64,000 nt of DNA. Source: Sclerodactyla briareus (taxonomy: Eukaryota > Echinodermata > Holothuroidea > Dendrochirotida > Sclerodactylidae). The DNA lies in contig JAODTK010005671.1 of NCBI GenBank assembly GCA_026419785.1, positions 62,001-126,000 on the forward strand, in the 5' to 3' direction. Below, piece after piece: positions 44,001-56,600 of the stretch. Positions within the stretch are counted from its first letter, which is position 1; the number at the start of each line of letters is the position of its first letter. A program made the position numbers and the translations under genes. The notes below the pieces were generated by a model. That model worked only from the letters and a program-made list of their open reading frames with translations. It did no database searches and was not told the DNA's origin.

Positions 44001-47000
44001 TCATTGTGCAGGCCGTCGGGGACCTGTGCACGCAGTACTTAGGGGTCGATGGCCTGAGGTCGTCCATGTCATCTGCCGCAACATGGAGGAACAGCTGATG
44101 CGTCTGTCCAGACAGAGGGCCTGCAGGAGATGGTTAGATCAGTGGTCCAAATGCTATGACCCACACCAACCAGACTCATAATCATATATATTTTTATTTG
44201 TAATTACAGCCCAGCTTTCAATCTCTTATCCCTTCGAAACTGCATTCTAAGCTCATCAATGCCTCAGCTTCCGGGTTTCTATTTGTAATTGGATTTTATT
44301 AGATTTTTCTTGTGAATCGTCCTCAGGTTTTCAGAATTTTCATAATGTTCTTCCTCCCTAACCCACTTGAATTACTGGTACCCACATGTTGCCCTCTCCC
44401 TCACCAAACTATTCCTTTTTACGTATGGATTGTGAGTCGATAGCCCGAACTGTCTTGTGGCCCAAGTTTGCTGCTGATACAACCCTCACTGGCTTCATAT
44501 CGACAATGATGAGTCGATTTATCGTACACAAGTTGAATCTCATACACTGATGTAATAAGAACAATCTTTTCCTTAATGTTTCCCAAGACTAAAGGATGGA
44601 TTTTTACTAAAAAAAAGAGCCAGATACTGTTCAGTGGTGAGCATTCACCCTTTCAACCACGACTGGCTTACGAAGCTTCATATCCGATCATCTGGCTTTG
44701 TATGGAGCCTTTTGAGTACCATTCATAGGTCGACATTTTTGACAACATCTCAGGTTTCATAATGTGGTGGGCTTTGTGACATGTGGTGAAAACTAGCATG
44801 GGTGAGCCTAACCACAGTCTTGCATGGAAAATATTTCATGTGAAGACCCTATCCTTAGGCTCAATTGTTATGCCGTTGGAGTTTTAGTTTTTCTTTAGGG
44901 ACTATTGCATTGCAAAACCTGATGAAATTGGTTGTTTTTGGTTTATGCTTGGTAAGTACCTATGATTGCCCAGGAATGTGGGTGATTTTTTTTTTTTATA
45001 TACATTGGCTTCCCAATATCTATATGTCAACTCCTACCCACCCTGTTACTCATCCCCTGGTCATGTAGCCGGATGAAGATCCCTGGGGTAATGCAAGCTC
45101 AGAACCTACCACACCCTGGCGCCAATGCAGCAGCGACTACTTCAAATCTGTTAGGTTGTAGGTACCACTTTACAGGTGGTTAGCTTGAGAGATTTGAAGA
45201 TACATGTCTGTCTAAAGCCCTGCCGCGAAGCCACCCCCCCCCCCTTCCTTAGTTCATTCAAGGGATTCCCACTTGTATCTAAATGTATTACATCTGTGTG
45301 TATCAACACTTTACTAGGGAGCTTAGAATTCACAACGGCGACGGCAACGGCTACGTATGACCCGTAATGTTTTTCACGTTGTTAGACCCGTCGCCGTCCA
45401 GCAGGAAGGCGCTTTAAGATTATCTACGACGTTCATGTGCCCGTTGCGTATGGAGAGCGGCGCTTTTACGATTGGGGGCGCGTTCGAGTATTGAGCGAAA
45501 AATTCCCGATTCATTGTTCAGCTGTTGAAAGATGCCACCACTGGGTTCACGTTCACGTCGTAGGGACAACGTGAAAGGCGTGCTCCCGTCTTGAATCGCC
45601 TTGTACGGCCGTTGGTGATGTTGTCGCATGCGCATAGGTTTTCATTGCGTCATACGTTGCCGTCCGTCGTTACATCTAAAGCTCCCTACTCTCTCTCCCC
45701 TTCAGGCATATTATCCGATAATTATCCTGTACCTCATTTAACCATGAGCTAAGCTTGTGACTGTGACCTTTTCTTGTGCTGCTTCACAACTATGGAACAA
45801 GTATGACAGATCATAAAACTAACATCATAACTGGCGCATGAAGTCCTGCTAAAGTGACAGTCCCCATGAGTGAATACTACCCCCAGTCATGGCTGCTATT
45901 TCACCTTGACAGCATAAAGACAGAAAGAGTTGTATGGACAAAGTAAATCTTGTGAGCATTCCTGTATGTTTGGCAGTTGTGTTCCCCACGGTGTGCATAG
46001 CCTACGGGGATCAGACTTTGCAACACCCTCCAGCTCGCCACGACCTTGACCTGCTTCATGAGACATCCTTTCAAGTTGACTGCTGCATTGTGCAAATTCT
46101 GAGCTTTAGACCGCACTTATATCGTCAATACTGTTTCTGTGTGAATTATTATTATTAGTTTTGTCGCCGTGTCATCGTCGTCACTCCATTATTATATTCT
46201 TATTACTATTATTGATATCAATTAGGAGCTTTAACAACCAAGCGAAGCCACCTCCCGGGGCACAAAGACTTATATTTTTACCATTCACATGCAGCTTCAA
46301 CCTGTATGCCGAATTGTGGAAACCAAGAAAAGCCATTCAGTGACAAAGAGGAATCCCTCACCTGTCGATGGGACAGCTTCCGGAGTGCCCCAGCTGTACA
46401 TCTACCACCACTAATACTCCACGTGGAGTCCTCGGGAGGGAGGCCCGCCCCAGAGACCTGGCATGCATCGAGCTGGACCCCCGAGAGACCCAGATAGCCT
46501 GGTTCCGTTGTTTAGCTGGCCCCTCCCTCTGTAGGATGGATAAAGAGTGAACTGTAATGACATCTCCTGTGGGAGTGTACACATTCACCGTAGTACTCCG
46601 GAGGAGTAGAGGGGAGCGAGCATAGATATGGCATGGCATCAGAGCTGATTTTTTCTCGGGTTCACGAAGCCATGAAAGTTCCTCAAGGAACCCTGGCCAT
46701 ATTAATCTATTCGCACCGTACTAACTCCTCTTCTCTTCTGACTAGGGCTCCAAGATTTCGAGCGGGGTTCCCAATCCCAACCTGTTTCCAGGACAACAGT
46801 TTACGTCCCTCCGAAAGGAAGATCATGCACTCCAGGACCAGACCACTCCCTCAGAACCCGGAGGAGCTGAAGGCCAATCGACTTACGGCCAATAACCCCA
46901 GAAAGTCCACTGCTTTACAGCGGAACCATGGAGTGAAGACCATCACGACCTTGCCCATCGCAACTACACGTACAGCCACCTAGGAAACGTTCGGTTACTG

Positions 47001-47638
47001 CTGGAATTCAATCCAGTAATGCTGCGTGCCAAAGCGCCAGTGATACCCCAGTCTTCTTCCGCCAGCAGGAACCAGAGATACTAAGATAGCTCTGCTTTGG
47101 GTGTTTGCCAGTGTGTATGTATCTTGCTGTTCACCGCCTGGCAAACTAGTCATGCTATTCTTCATTTGCCCTTAAGGACTTCCCATAGGAACTGCCCATA
47201 CAGCCCAACACTACACCGGTTATCTCAAAAGGTCCCCATTTACAACTGGTGAGTACCTTGATTCATCAAGATTGAGCAGTCTGCTCAATGGCACACGAGG
47301 CCTGATGTCTCTCAAGCCGATCAGGCCACCACATTCTCTGTAGTATTAAGTGAGTACCTGGTTTTTGTCAGTAACGGTGACCAGTATCGGTGAGATCAGC
47401 CGCTGTGTCTGTCTGTGTGTATTTCTCTTGCAAGCTCCAGGCAGCTTTTCTCCATGCAGCACTACCGACAAGCCTCATCTGCCTTGCTGCATGCTGCAAA
47501 AATATCAGATAGAAAGTTTTTTCGTGCACATGCTGTGGACAGCGCCTTGCTGCGGGGCTATCGATCCGGACACCTGGGACCTAGCCTACCTGATTTCAAT
47601 GCCCGATGACGGGGCCAGTGTTTGCCCGGAAGGAGTTT

Positions 47639-47679
<41 letters not shown>

Positions 47680-50600
47680 GAGGTGATCGCTAAGTCACTT
47701 GCTGAACTTTGTTCAGGCGAGACAAACATGAAGCAAGAACAAGTGTGATGAGATTTTTCTGGCACTTCATAAAGTTCTAGCAAATACAAAGCAAAGCATG
47801 AGCAACAAAGTATCTAGCTGTCAAGAAGTTTTGCTAGGTAGTCCATCACTGATATATATTCTAGGAACCAGAGAGGGCACAACTGTGGAGTAATAATGTA
47901 AAATCGTTTGCAGTATACTTGTGAGGAGCACGATCACATCATAACCCTAAGGCTGCATCTTGGCCTCTCACAGACAAATTGTAGATGACTAACTTACACA
48001 TTGACATATAGAATATTAGAAAATTGCCACAAATTGCCAGCAAATCTACGGAGCATGCCAAGGAAATGTGTCCTTTGGGTGCTGTCAATATTCAAGAGCA
48101 TGGTGTATGTTGGATGCGAGAATAGCAGTGGTGGGCTGGTACAAACGTGCTTTCCCGAGACTAAACCTCAGTATGTGGGAGGCAAAGTCATGAATTGAAG
48201 GTCTAGGGATAGACACAGAATATTAGCACCAATGTTGATGACTGAATGGGTATAAGCATACCACAGGGAGGTGTCCTTTGATCCCGTCGATATTCAGGGA
48301 GAGCGGTATCGTCGAGGTGGCGCAGACCTAGAGGGTTGATTTTCCTCTCCTTGAGGTAGTACTCAGCTGGGACCTCCTGCGATGTGCGGCCATCGAACGG
48401 CGTGATGCTCTGGAACACACCCAGATATTTCCTATGGAATGGAGTAGTGCAATCAGGAACAAGAGCATCAATGGTGTTGTAGCTCAAACCGTATTTTGTA
48501 GTATTTCATATAATGGGCCTGAGGCCCAACTGGGCCCTAGGCCCCAAATTCTTGAACACCCCCGATGGCTCTCTACCCAAGGAAATTACATGTAACTTGA
48601 AGAAAATTAATTGAAGCTGGTGGGAGGAGATGCATTTTCAAGTACTTTTGTGTGAAATTTCATAAAATGGGCCTCAGGCCCAAGTGGGACTTTGGACAAA
48701 AATTCCTTAACACCCCGGAGGTACAGCTGATAGACCATCATTATGACCGAACAACAGCACTGTGCACCAAAATTGTAGGAGAAGTAGCATTTTGCAGTTT
48801 TCCACTTATTGGCCCATTGTGCCCCTTTAATACCATTTGACTTGACCTTTAGTTTGTTCAAAAATAACCCATCAGTCAATACATTGTGACGGCGAGTCTG
48901 GACGGATTCATCAAAGCATGAACATTTTGTGGCCCAAAAAGCAAAAGTTTACAGACTGGATAGAAGGATAAGATAGATAGAATGACATGGCATCACAATA
49001 GCTCAACCAGCATAGCTGGTTGAGCTAATAAAAACCCATGATTCAAGTGACATCCAATGGTGGCGACAGGATCTATTCTAGTCACAACACGAATGGCAAA
49101 GTACAAATATTTGCTCTCTCAAGTACCTCGTTTTTTGTCTGTTATTGGCTCTAACACAATGATATTTTGTTGTAAACTTCGCTTCGAAAGGTAATTTATT
49201 TTCTTCATTCAAAGTTGCGCAGGTACAACAACTGTTTATTGTACCACTGGCCAAAAAAGCTATGTCTCGGAAATCTTCATGTGTGGTGATTCGTACACCA
49301 CTCCTAGCATTCATTACACCATGAATCTGTGGGTGCTTCAGATAGATCATTATGCATGTGTCCTGACAGACAACACACTGGATTGTATGAATGTTAGAGC
49401 ATTATACCGGAGCAGCAGTTGGTTGTTGCTTTATGCTTTTTGTCGATTTTACAATTTACATGCTGATATGGGTTATATGTGGGCCTAAGTGGGCCTTTAC
49501 AGGCAACGCAAAGGTATTAGTGCAATTGGCGCGTTTTATGACTAGGACGCCCCTCCCGACGGTCTCCTCTGAGAAACCCCTAGAAACCCCAGTCAAGCAG
49601 TCAACGAATAAACAAATAAGGATAATTGGATTCTTGGCGTGATTAAATGTAATTCAAGTTTTATTGGCACAGACATTGGTGTCAAGCTGTTTAAGCAGTT
49701 ATAAGACCTCACCTTGCACTTGCACCATGCAACTGTGGAATCCTTATTTCGCGAAAGGAAAGCTCCTAATTGAGAATCTTCAAAGGAGTGCTACAGATTA
49801 TTTCACGTCTTGGTCTGACTTCAATGGAGCTGAAGCGAATTTGAGTGATTCGCTTCAGGTTTTCAAAGTTGTCCATTACTTTGATGACCTTCCCATTGAC
49901 TACTTCTTCAAATTTTCTAATGTGACCACTAATAGGGGCCATTGTCTCAAGCTTGTGGTAAACGTTGCAGATAGACATTCCAGAGTATTCTTTTCTCAAA
50001 GAGTGATTAATGAGTGAGTGTAATAGCCTCTCTGCAGATGTTGTTTGGTGAGAGTTCTTTGAGTTGTGTGGTTCCTCTTCTTTGGATGTTGTGGATTCAA
50101 GGTTGTCTTGAAGACTCAGTTCATTCCTGACCCTTTCCTACTAAACTAAAATAACTCATGGGAGTGGCTGGAATTCTACTTCAGATAATTAGCAGTCTTG
50201 ATTATGAAACCTACCACATATGCTGAGAAAGTTTGAAAGAAGTAAGCGTTGTCTTTGTTATCATAGGTATCATAAACCAGATGTGCCCTTCAACAATTCT
50301 GGATAGTATATGAGTTCAGGTTATGGTCAGGCTCTATACAGGTCACCAACTATCATCTGGGTAGAGTGTTGAAATGGCAATTAAAGTGCCTCACCCAAAG
50401 ACACAGTGAAAAAACTTCGTTTTCCAAATGTTCAAATTCACAATCTATGAGTCTCAAATGTGGAGCTGCACAATCTGAGCTAATGTGATCTCCCCATTGA
50501 ATGTGATGGCAACATAATTGAAATGCCCAAATCAATCAAAAATTCATTGATTCTACCAAACTGAAGGGGTTTGTGAATCGTGAAAAATGGATAATCGCCC

Positions 50601-53600
50601 CATATGGGAACATGCACCCCACCTAGAGAGGATGGATGGTGAAAATTTTAGTGTGAAATGCCTCAATATGTAGACCTTCAGGCTGGCAAAGAGGGATGGG
50701 TTGCCAAACCGGATTCCATGTTAATGCCAGATGTTCAATGGCGCGTGGGCGGGGTGCATGGTTCCAATATGGTTGAATATGTGAATAGATTGCCATTATC
50801 GAATCAGTCAAATGGAAGATTCAGAACAATGGCTTCATATGGAAAGCACTTACCTTCACAGCCACTGCCACCTGCACGATAGACCCATAGGCCATCAGGC
50901 TCAATGGTCCTATGTCCACCTCCAACTGTAGCAGATTGGCAGCCAGCTCCGCCAGAGGCTCTGTGATGATGTCGCTCTTCCTGAATCCACCGTGGGGGGC
51001 CTCAGGGGGGTGGGTGGCATACCGGGGCACCTTCTGGGAGAACTTCCTCTCGATGAGGGGGACCTCCTTGTCCAGTGGTACCGGGTGGTAGCAGTAGAGG
51101 ACAGAAATGGCCACGACAGGGGCGCAGGCAGCCTCTACCCCAGTAGGGTCTAAATGGGGGAACCCCGCAAAAAATGGAATGGTTCAGTGATTAACGGGTG
51201 AACTAGAATGCCAAAAATTTATTGAACGCAAACTTATCTGAACACAGACCAAATTTTGAGCTTTCACATATTCCAATGATTGTCACCTGTGACAAAAATA
51301 GTTATAATATGGTAATATTGATTGTTTTAGGTTTTTAAGTGACCCTCTTGGGCAGAAGACCCATTTGGAATGCTTGTTGACTTAATATTGAAGGGATCAA
51401 TGTTCCAATGGAAAGCCAGCTTTTTGGCATGTTGTGGGCTGTTCTCTAGTTAGTGTTTGGCATGGTACCAGGCAAGACAAGTAATGAGAATCTTTTTTAT
51501 TTGAATATGGTCAGAATTCAGGAAGCAACAAAAAATACCCCGAACCCTGTAATTATGTTTCCTTGCTAGGTTTCATCCATCACAGAGCAAACATAGATAA
51601 CGAACAACAATAGAAGCACACAACACTTATTCATTGAGATGGACAGACAGGGAACCAATAACCATGCTATGATCACTTTGAGTGGACAGACACACGCACA
51701 GAGAAACACACAGATTAAAACACTAGCAGACAAAATGGAAGCAGACAGCCAGACTGACAGAGAGACATAGTAACGTGATGAACAGCCTGCTGGAGATAAC
51801 TAACCCACAGGCAAAATTAGCAGAGAAGATGAACAGAGATGAAGACAGGAAGGTGAACGAGTTTATCATATGGGAGTGGAAGAACTCCCAGAGACAGAGA
51901 CAGTATTTTCTTTAGCTACAGTACAGTGCCACTGACCTGTCTGTTATGTCCTTCCACATTTCTCTTGGAATCCTTCATGCTCTCTATCTGGCCTCCAAGG
52001 AGCTGTATCCTTGGAGGACTTGTTCTAGGGTGGCCATGCAGGGCCGCTCACAATAGGAGTCATGCAGGTACATCATGGCTACTGCTTAGTCGCCTGCGGA
52101 GGAGAGAGGATGATAAAACTGGGTAGCTGGCAGTCTGGCCCAACAACTCGTTTCTAGCCCACGCGGATGACTTTCCTGACCCGCTGCGATGCTTGATAAG
52201 CCTAAGTCTAATGTGTCATCAATCAACTTATCTTTCCCAGAAGAAGGATGTGATGTGCGCATCTGGCCCTCAGACTATACGTTCCCCATATGGCACGTTT
52301 ATTGTAGTGACACCGTCTCCACGTTGATATAGTCCGCTCTATAATAACCCCATGGTGAGTATAGATATTATCCTTCACCACCCAGGTTTTGTATAGATGG
52401 ATAACATTTTTTACCAACACACGTTAGGTAAGGATAGATTATATTTACTGATACAGGTTTGTAAAGATAGATAGCATAATGGCAGTAGGGTTGGGATTTT
52501 CCATGAACTGAAGATGCATGTAGGGTACAGTTGAATCACCCCCTTTCTCCATCCATCAATCTCAAAATCCAAGGCATACATTTTTACAGAACTATCTTGG
52601 CTTTTTTTAGGTTTGTTCAACAACCTCGTGTGCTGCTATGTTTCGCCCAACATGCATATATGCTGAATAGTCAGAGCACTAAAACTTCCAAAGCACTGCA
52701 CTCCCTGGTTGATAGCATTTGACCTTAAGTGATCCAGTTGAGCTTCAAGTCTGATAAGCCAACCATTTTTAAATATTTTTTCATTATTTTTTTTAATGGT
52801 AACTTGCCGATCAGAGGATCGACCTATTCAAGGCAGCAGGATGCAAACCTGAACGCACCTATTGGGTCAGCTGGAATCCTCACCAGGAAAAGGATAACGC
52901 ATGCTTTTTGGCGGTAACTTCATTGGGGGTGGGGGTACTCACACGCAGACGGAACTTGCAAATTGCCTACACCGCGTTTGTCCCCGTTCCAATCCCTCGT
53001 GCTAAGCTTCCAGCGAGAAGGCACGGTACCATTTTCTGAGTTTTTGGTATACCCTACGGGAATCGGGAACCCCAGTCTAACAGGTGGAAGGCCGACCTAT
53101 ACCAACTGTGCCCACCACTTTACGAAGCAATCAACAGAGGACCCCCCTCTGAACTGTCTCTATATTGTATCAGCATTCTTTTAATGTAGCATATGCCACC
53201 AGGGCCTCATATACAGCCACTCACTCACCCGCACAGACTCTGATGGGGATGGTGTCTGGACGTACTCCGCAGAAAGGCAGGATAACAGACCCTGTCCAGG
53301 GTATCTCCGACAAGACAGGCACCCACTGGATCAAACATGGTTATAGCTGAATACCAGAACTGCATATTCAAAACCTAGGCACACTTTACAATCTTTCATA
53401 AAATTTGTCTGATTTTCGCATGGGACTCGCCAACCAGTTTGTTCATCAGGTGCTCCAACAGCAATGAGAGAAGACCTGATGGCTATCTGTAAACCAATCT
53501 GATTTGGAACCATACTAAATCTACACTCCTTCTGCTTACCGGTTACTCTTAATGCATAGCTTTCTTAGACTCAAGATTTCGAAGCTCTGTCGATTAGTGT

Positions 53601-56600
53601 TCAAATTAGAGGCCCCTCAATTGGGTAACCGAATCGCTAACTTTTTTTTTTTTTATCTAGTTTCCAACAAGTGAATAAATCGATAAATTTCGGATGAAAG
53701 ATTTCCCCGCGTGTGACACTGTCCTGCCAGCAAGTCTTATTCATTCAGGGAGCCCGACATGGTGTGCAAAAAAAAAAACAGCAGTTTGTAGCTTGAGGAG
53801 CCCTCAGGGGCCATGATACAATCACTTTTTACAAGTGTGGGCCTTACCACACCACCAATGAGTGGGGTGATATCTATAAAAAGGGTCTCATTGCCGTGTG
53901 ATGCTGGATGGTACGCCCCAAAGCCATCTAATCCTCTTCCCTGACCCTCTGGTCCCCCCTTTTTAGTTCCAATCGGAAAATCGATCCTCAGAGCTTGAGA
54001 GTGAGAAGGTACATTCACCCAGGGCAGACTCACCATTCTCCTGCCCGTTTCTGTCGATCCAGTTGTACTGGTTTGATCGGTACCACTATCTCAAACTCGT
54101 TCATGCAGATGTTCGGCTGACCGTGAATGGACAAAGGTCAGCAGTCCTCTCCTCCTTGGACGACCAGTCAGATGAATCTAAGGGGAGAAAAATGTGGGAA
54201 AAAGAACTGAGTGGGCTTGTTATGATTTGGAGATCAGAAAGTTATGGTACAACATAACAACACAGGTAATTCCACTTTAAGATAAGAGCGTGGGCCGTTC
54301 GACTTTTCACTGCGTTTGAATTAAGCAACATGCCCGATGCCCTGCTCCACTTTCAACATAGTCAACTCCACAACGGCACTATAGCCTTACAGTTCTCCAT
54401 GGGAATTGGCTGAGCTGAGGGGAAAAACCCATACAAGGCCTGTAAGCCAAGGATTCTGTAAACTTCAACTATGAATCCTTCATCGGCGGACGAATCAAGT
54501 CATCAAGGTCTTCTATGGCAGTACCAAGGTACCTTGAGGTAGAGGCCGGCGATGATTCCACGCAAGAAGACATTGGTGGCGGATGCTTTCCTGCTCCGAG
54601 ATGGCAACAGCCTCACACCAATGCTTTTCATTTTTTCTATTTTATTTTTTCACATTTACACACGGAGAGTATCAACCCTATTCAGGCCCTTCAGGTACAC
54701 TGAGGTCCCCCAGTCCCGGCATTCCACCCATGTAGCGTAGTGACAAGGCCCCCAGTCCCGCCTTCTCCTCAGGTAGCGGTACTCACAAGGCCCCCAGTCC
54801 ACAGGTCACGCCGAATGAAGGGCATGCTCTCTAGCATACTCTAATGTGGGGGTGGGGGTATCGTCATGCAAGACGGCAACTTGCAACTCGCCCACTCCTT
54901 TTTTGTCTCTGCTTCAATCCTTGTGCTCACGACCAGCTAGAAGGCACATGCAGGTCTCATTTTTACATCTTTTGGGGTATGTCCCGAACCAGGGTTCTTG
55001 CCCCCCAAGTAGAGGCAGACCGCTCTACCAGTTGTGCCAACCACTTGGTAAACCGGACACAGACTGAACCGCTCATGTGGTGCCTAGACACCACCCTACA
55101 AGAAAATGTGGCAGGTATAAATGAAGGAACAGACGAAAGAGAACACCCCATGAAACTCTGACAGAGTACTAAGTAAAACCAGAAAGTCCACAAAGCTTAG
55201 TGATTCCTTGAACTCTTCCTGACAACCTATGCGAGACCACAGACAATGGGAGATTGTCCAGCTCATATTGTGGGAACTATAACGTTTGACAAATTTCCCA
55301 TTTTTTTTTCTACCAACAATAGGGTTCCTATACTCTTGATAAGACAGCCACACACTAATTTCAGGATTCAGACTTTGACCTCTGGTGACCTCAAAACCAA
55401 TCTGGTTCATGGAACTCATCCTCGGGAAACACACATTCCAAGTGGAGCTTCATCCATTCAGTGGGTCGATTTATCGTGTTCACAAGCCAATATTAGCCAA
55501 ATTATTGACTATTCACTAATTTTCTATTTTTGACCAAAAATTCACCCCCGACCTATACCAAAAACAAAATAGTTCCTGTAATCCCCTAAATAAAGCTACA
55601 CACCAATTTGAACCCGATCAACCAACCATCATAGGACTATGCTGTTCACAAGGTTTTCAGACTTTGACCTCTGGTGACCTCAGTACCCTGACTGCCCCTA
55701 AAACAATCGGGTTAATATACACATCATGGGGCCACACATATGCCACGTATGAGCTTCATCCATACCAGGTGGGTCAAATATCGTGTTCACAAGCCAAAAT
55801 TGGCCCAATTATTGACTTTTCACAAATGTTCTATTTTTTTACCAAATTCACCCGACTATACCAAAAAAATAGGGTCCTGTACTCCCCATAAGAGAGCTAC
55901 ACACCAAATTTTGAACCGATCCGACCAACCATTTCTGACTGAATTGTTCAGAAGTTTTTAGACTTTGGGACCTCTGGTGACCTCAGATGCCTCTGACCTG
56001 ACCACTAAAACAAGAGGGTTTCATATCCACCATCATGGGGAACACACATACAAGTATGATTCATCCATACCCAGGGTGGGTCGAGTATATCCTGTTCACC
56101 AGCCAAAATTGGGCTAAATTCATTGACTTTTTTTCACCAATTTTTCCATTTCTGACCAAATTCCCTGGAGCCCGGCCTATACCACAAACAATCAGGTCCC
56201 TGTAACTCCCCCATAAAAAGCTACACCCCAAATTTGAACTCGATCAGACCAACCATTTGACTTATTCTTGTTCACAAGGTTTTACAGACTTTGACCTCTG
56301 GTGACCTCAGATGACTCTGACCTGACCCTAAAAACAATAGGGTTCATATACACATCATGGGGAACACATACCAAGTCCGGCTCATCCATGCAGGTGGGTC
56401 GAGTTATCGTGTTTCCAACCAAAATTGGCCAAATTATGAACTTTTCACAAATTTTCCCTATTTTTGACCAAAATCCCCCTCGACCTATCAAAAAGGAATG
56501 GTTCCTGTAACCCCATAAGAAGCTATACACCAAAATTTTGACCTGATCAGACCAACCATCCTGGACTTATCGGGGTCACAAGGTTTTCAGACTCTGACCT

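Noticed and set aside
43984..44181. Plus-strand frame reading VVHVICRNMEEQLMRL, resembling part of BLTP1
   Set aside because: The minus strand of the same bases gives the better and collinear match (GQTHQLFLHV, KYRMTRLGL) with splice sites. The plus reading is a reverse-complement coincidence.
47350..47748. 132-codon plus-strand frame
   Set aside because: It ends in a CA microsatellite and shows no family similarity. The minus strand gives only a weak exon candidate.
54980..55040. tRNA gene
   Set aside because: A and B boxes are present but there is no cloverleaf fold, and at least three relatives share a non-tRNA body. It is a SINE.
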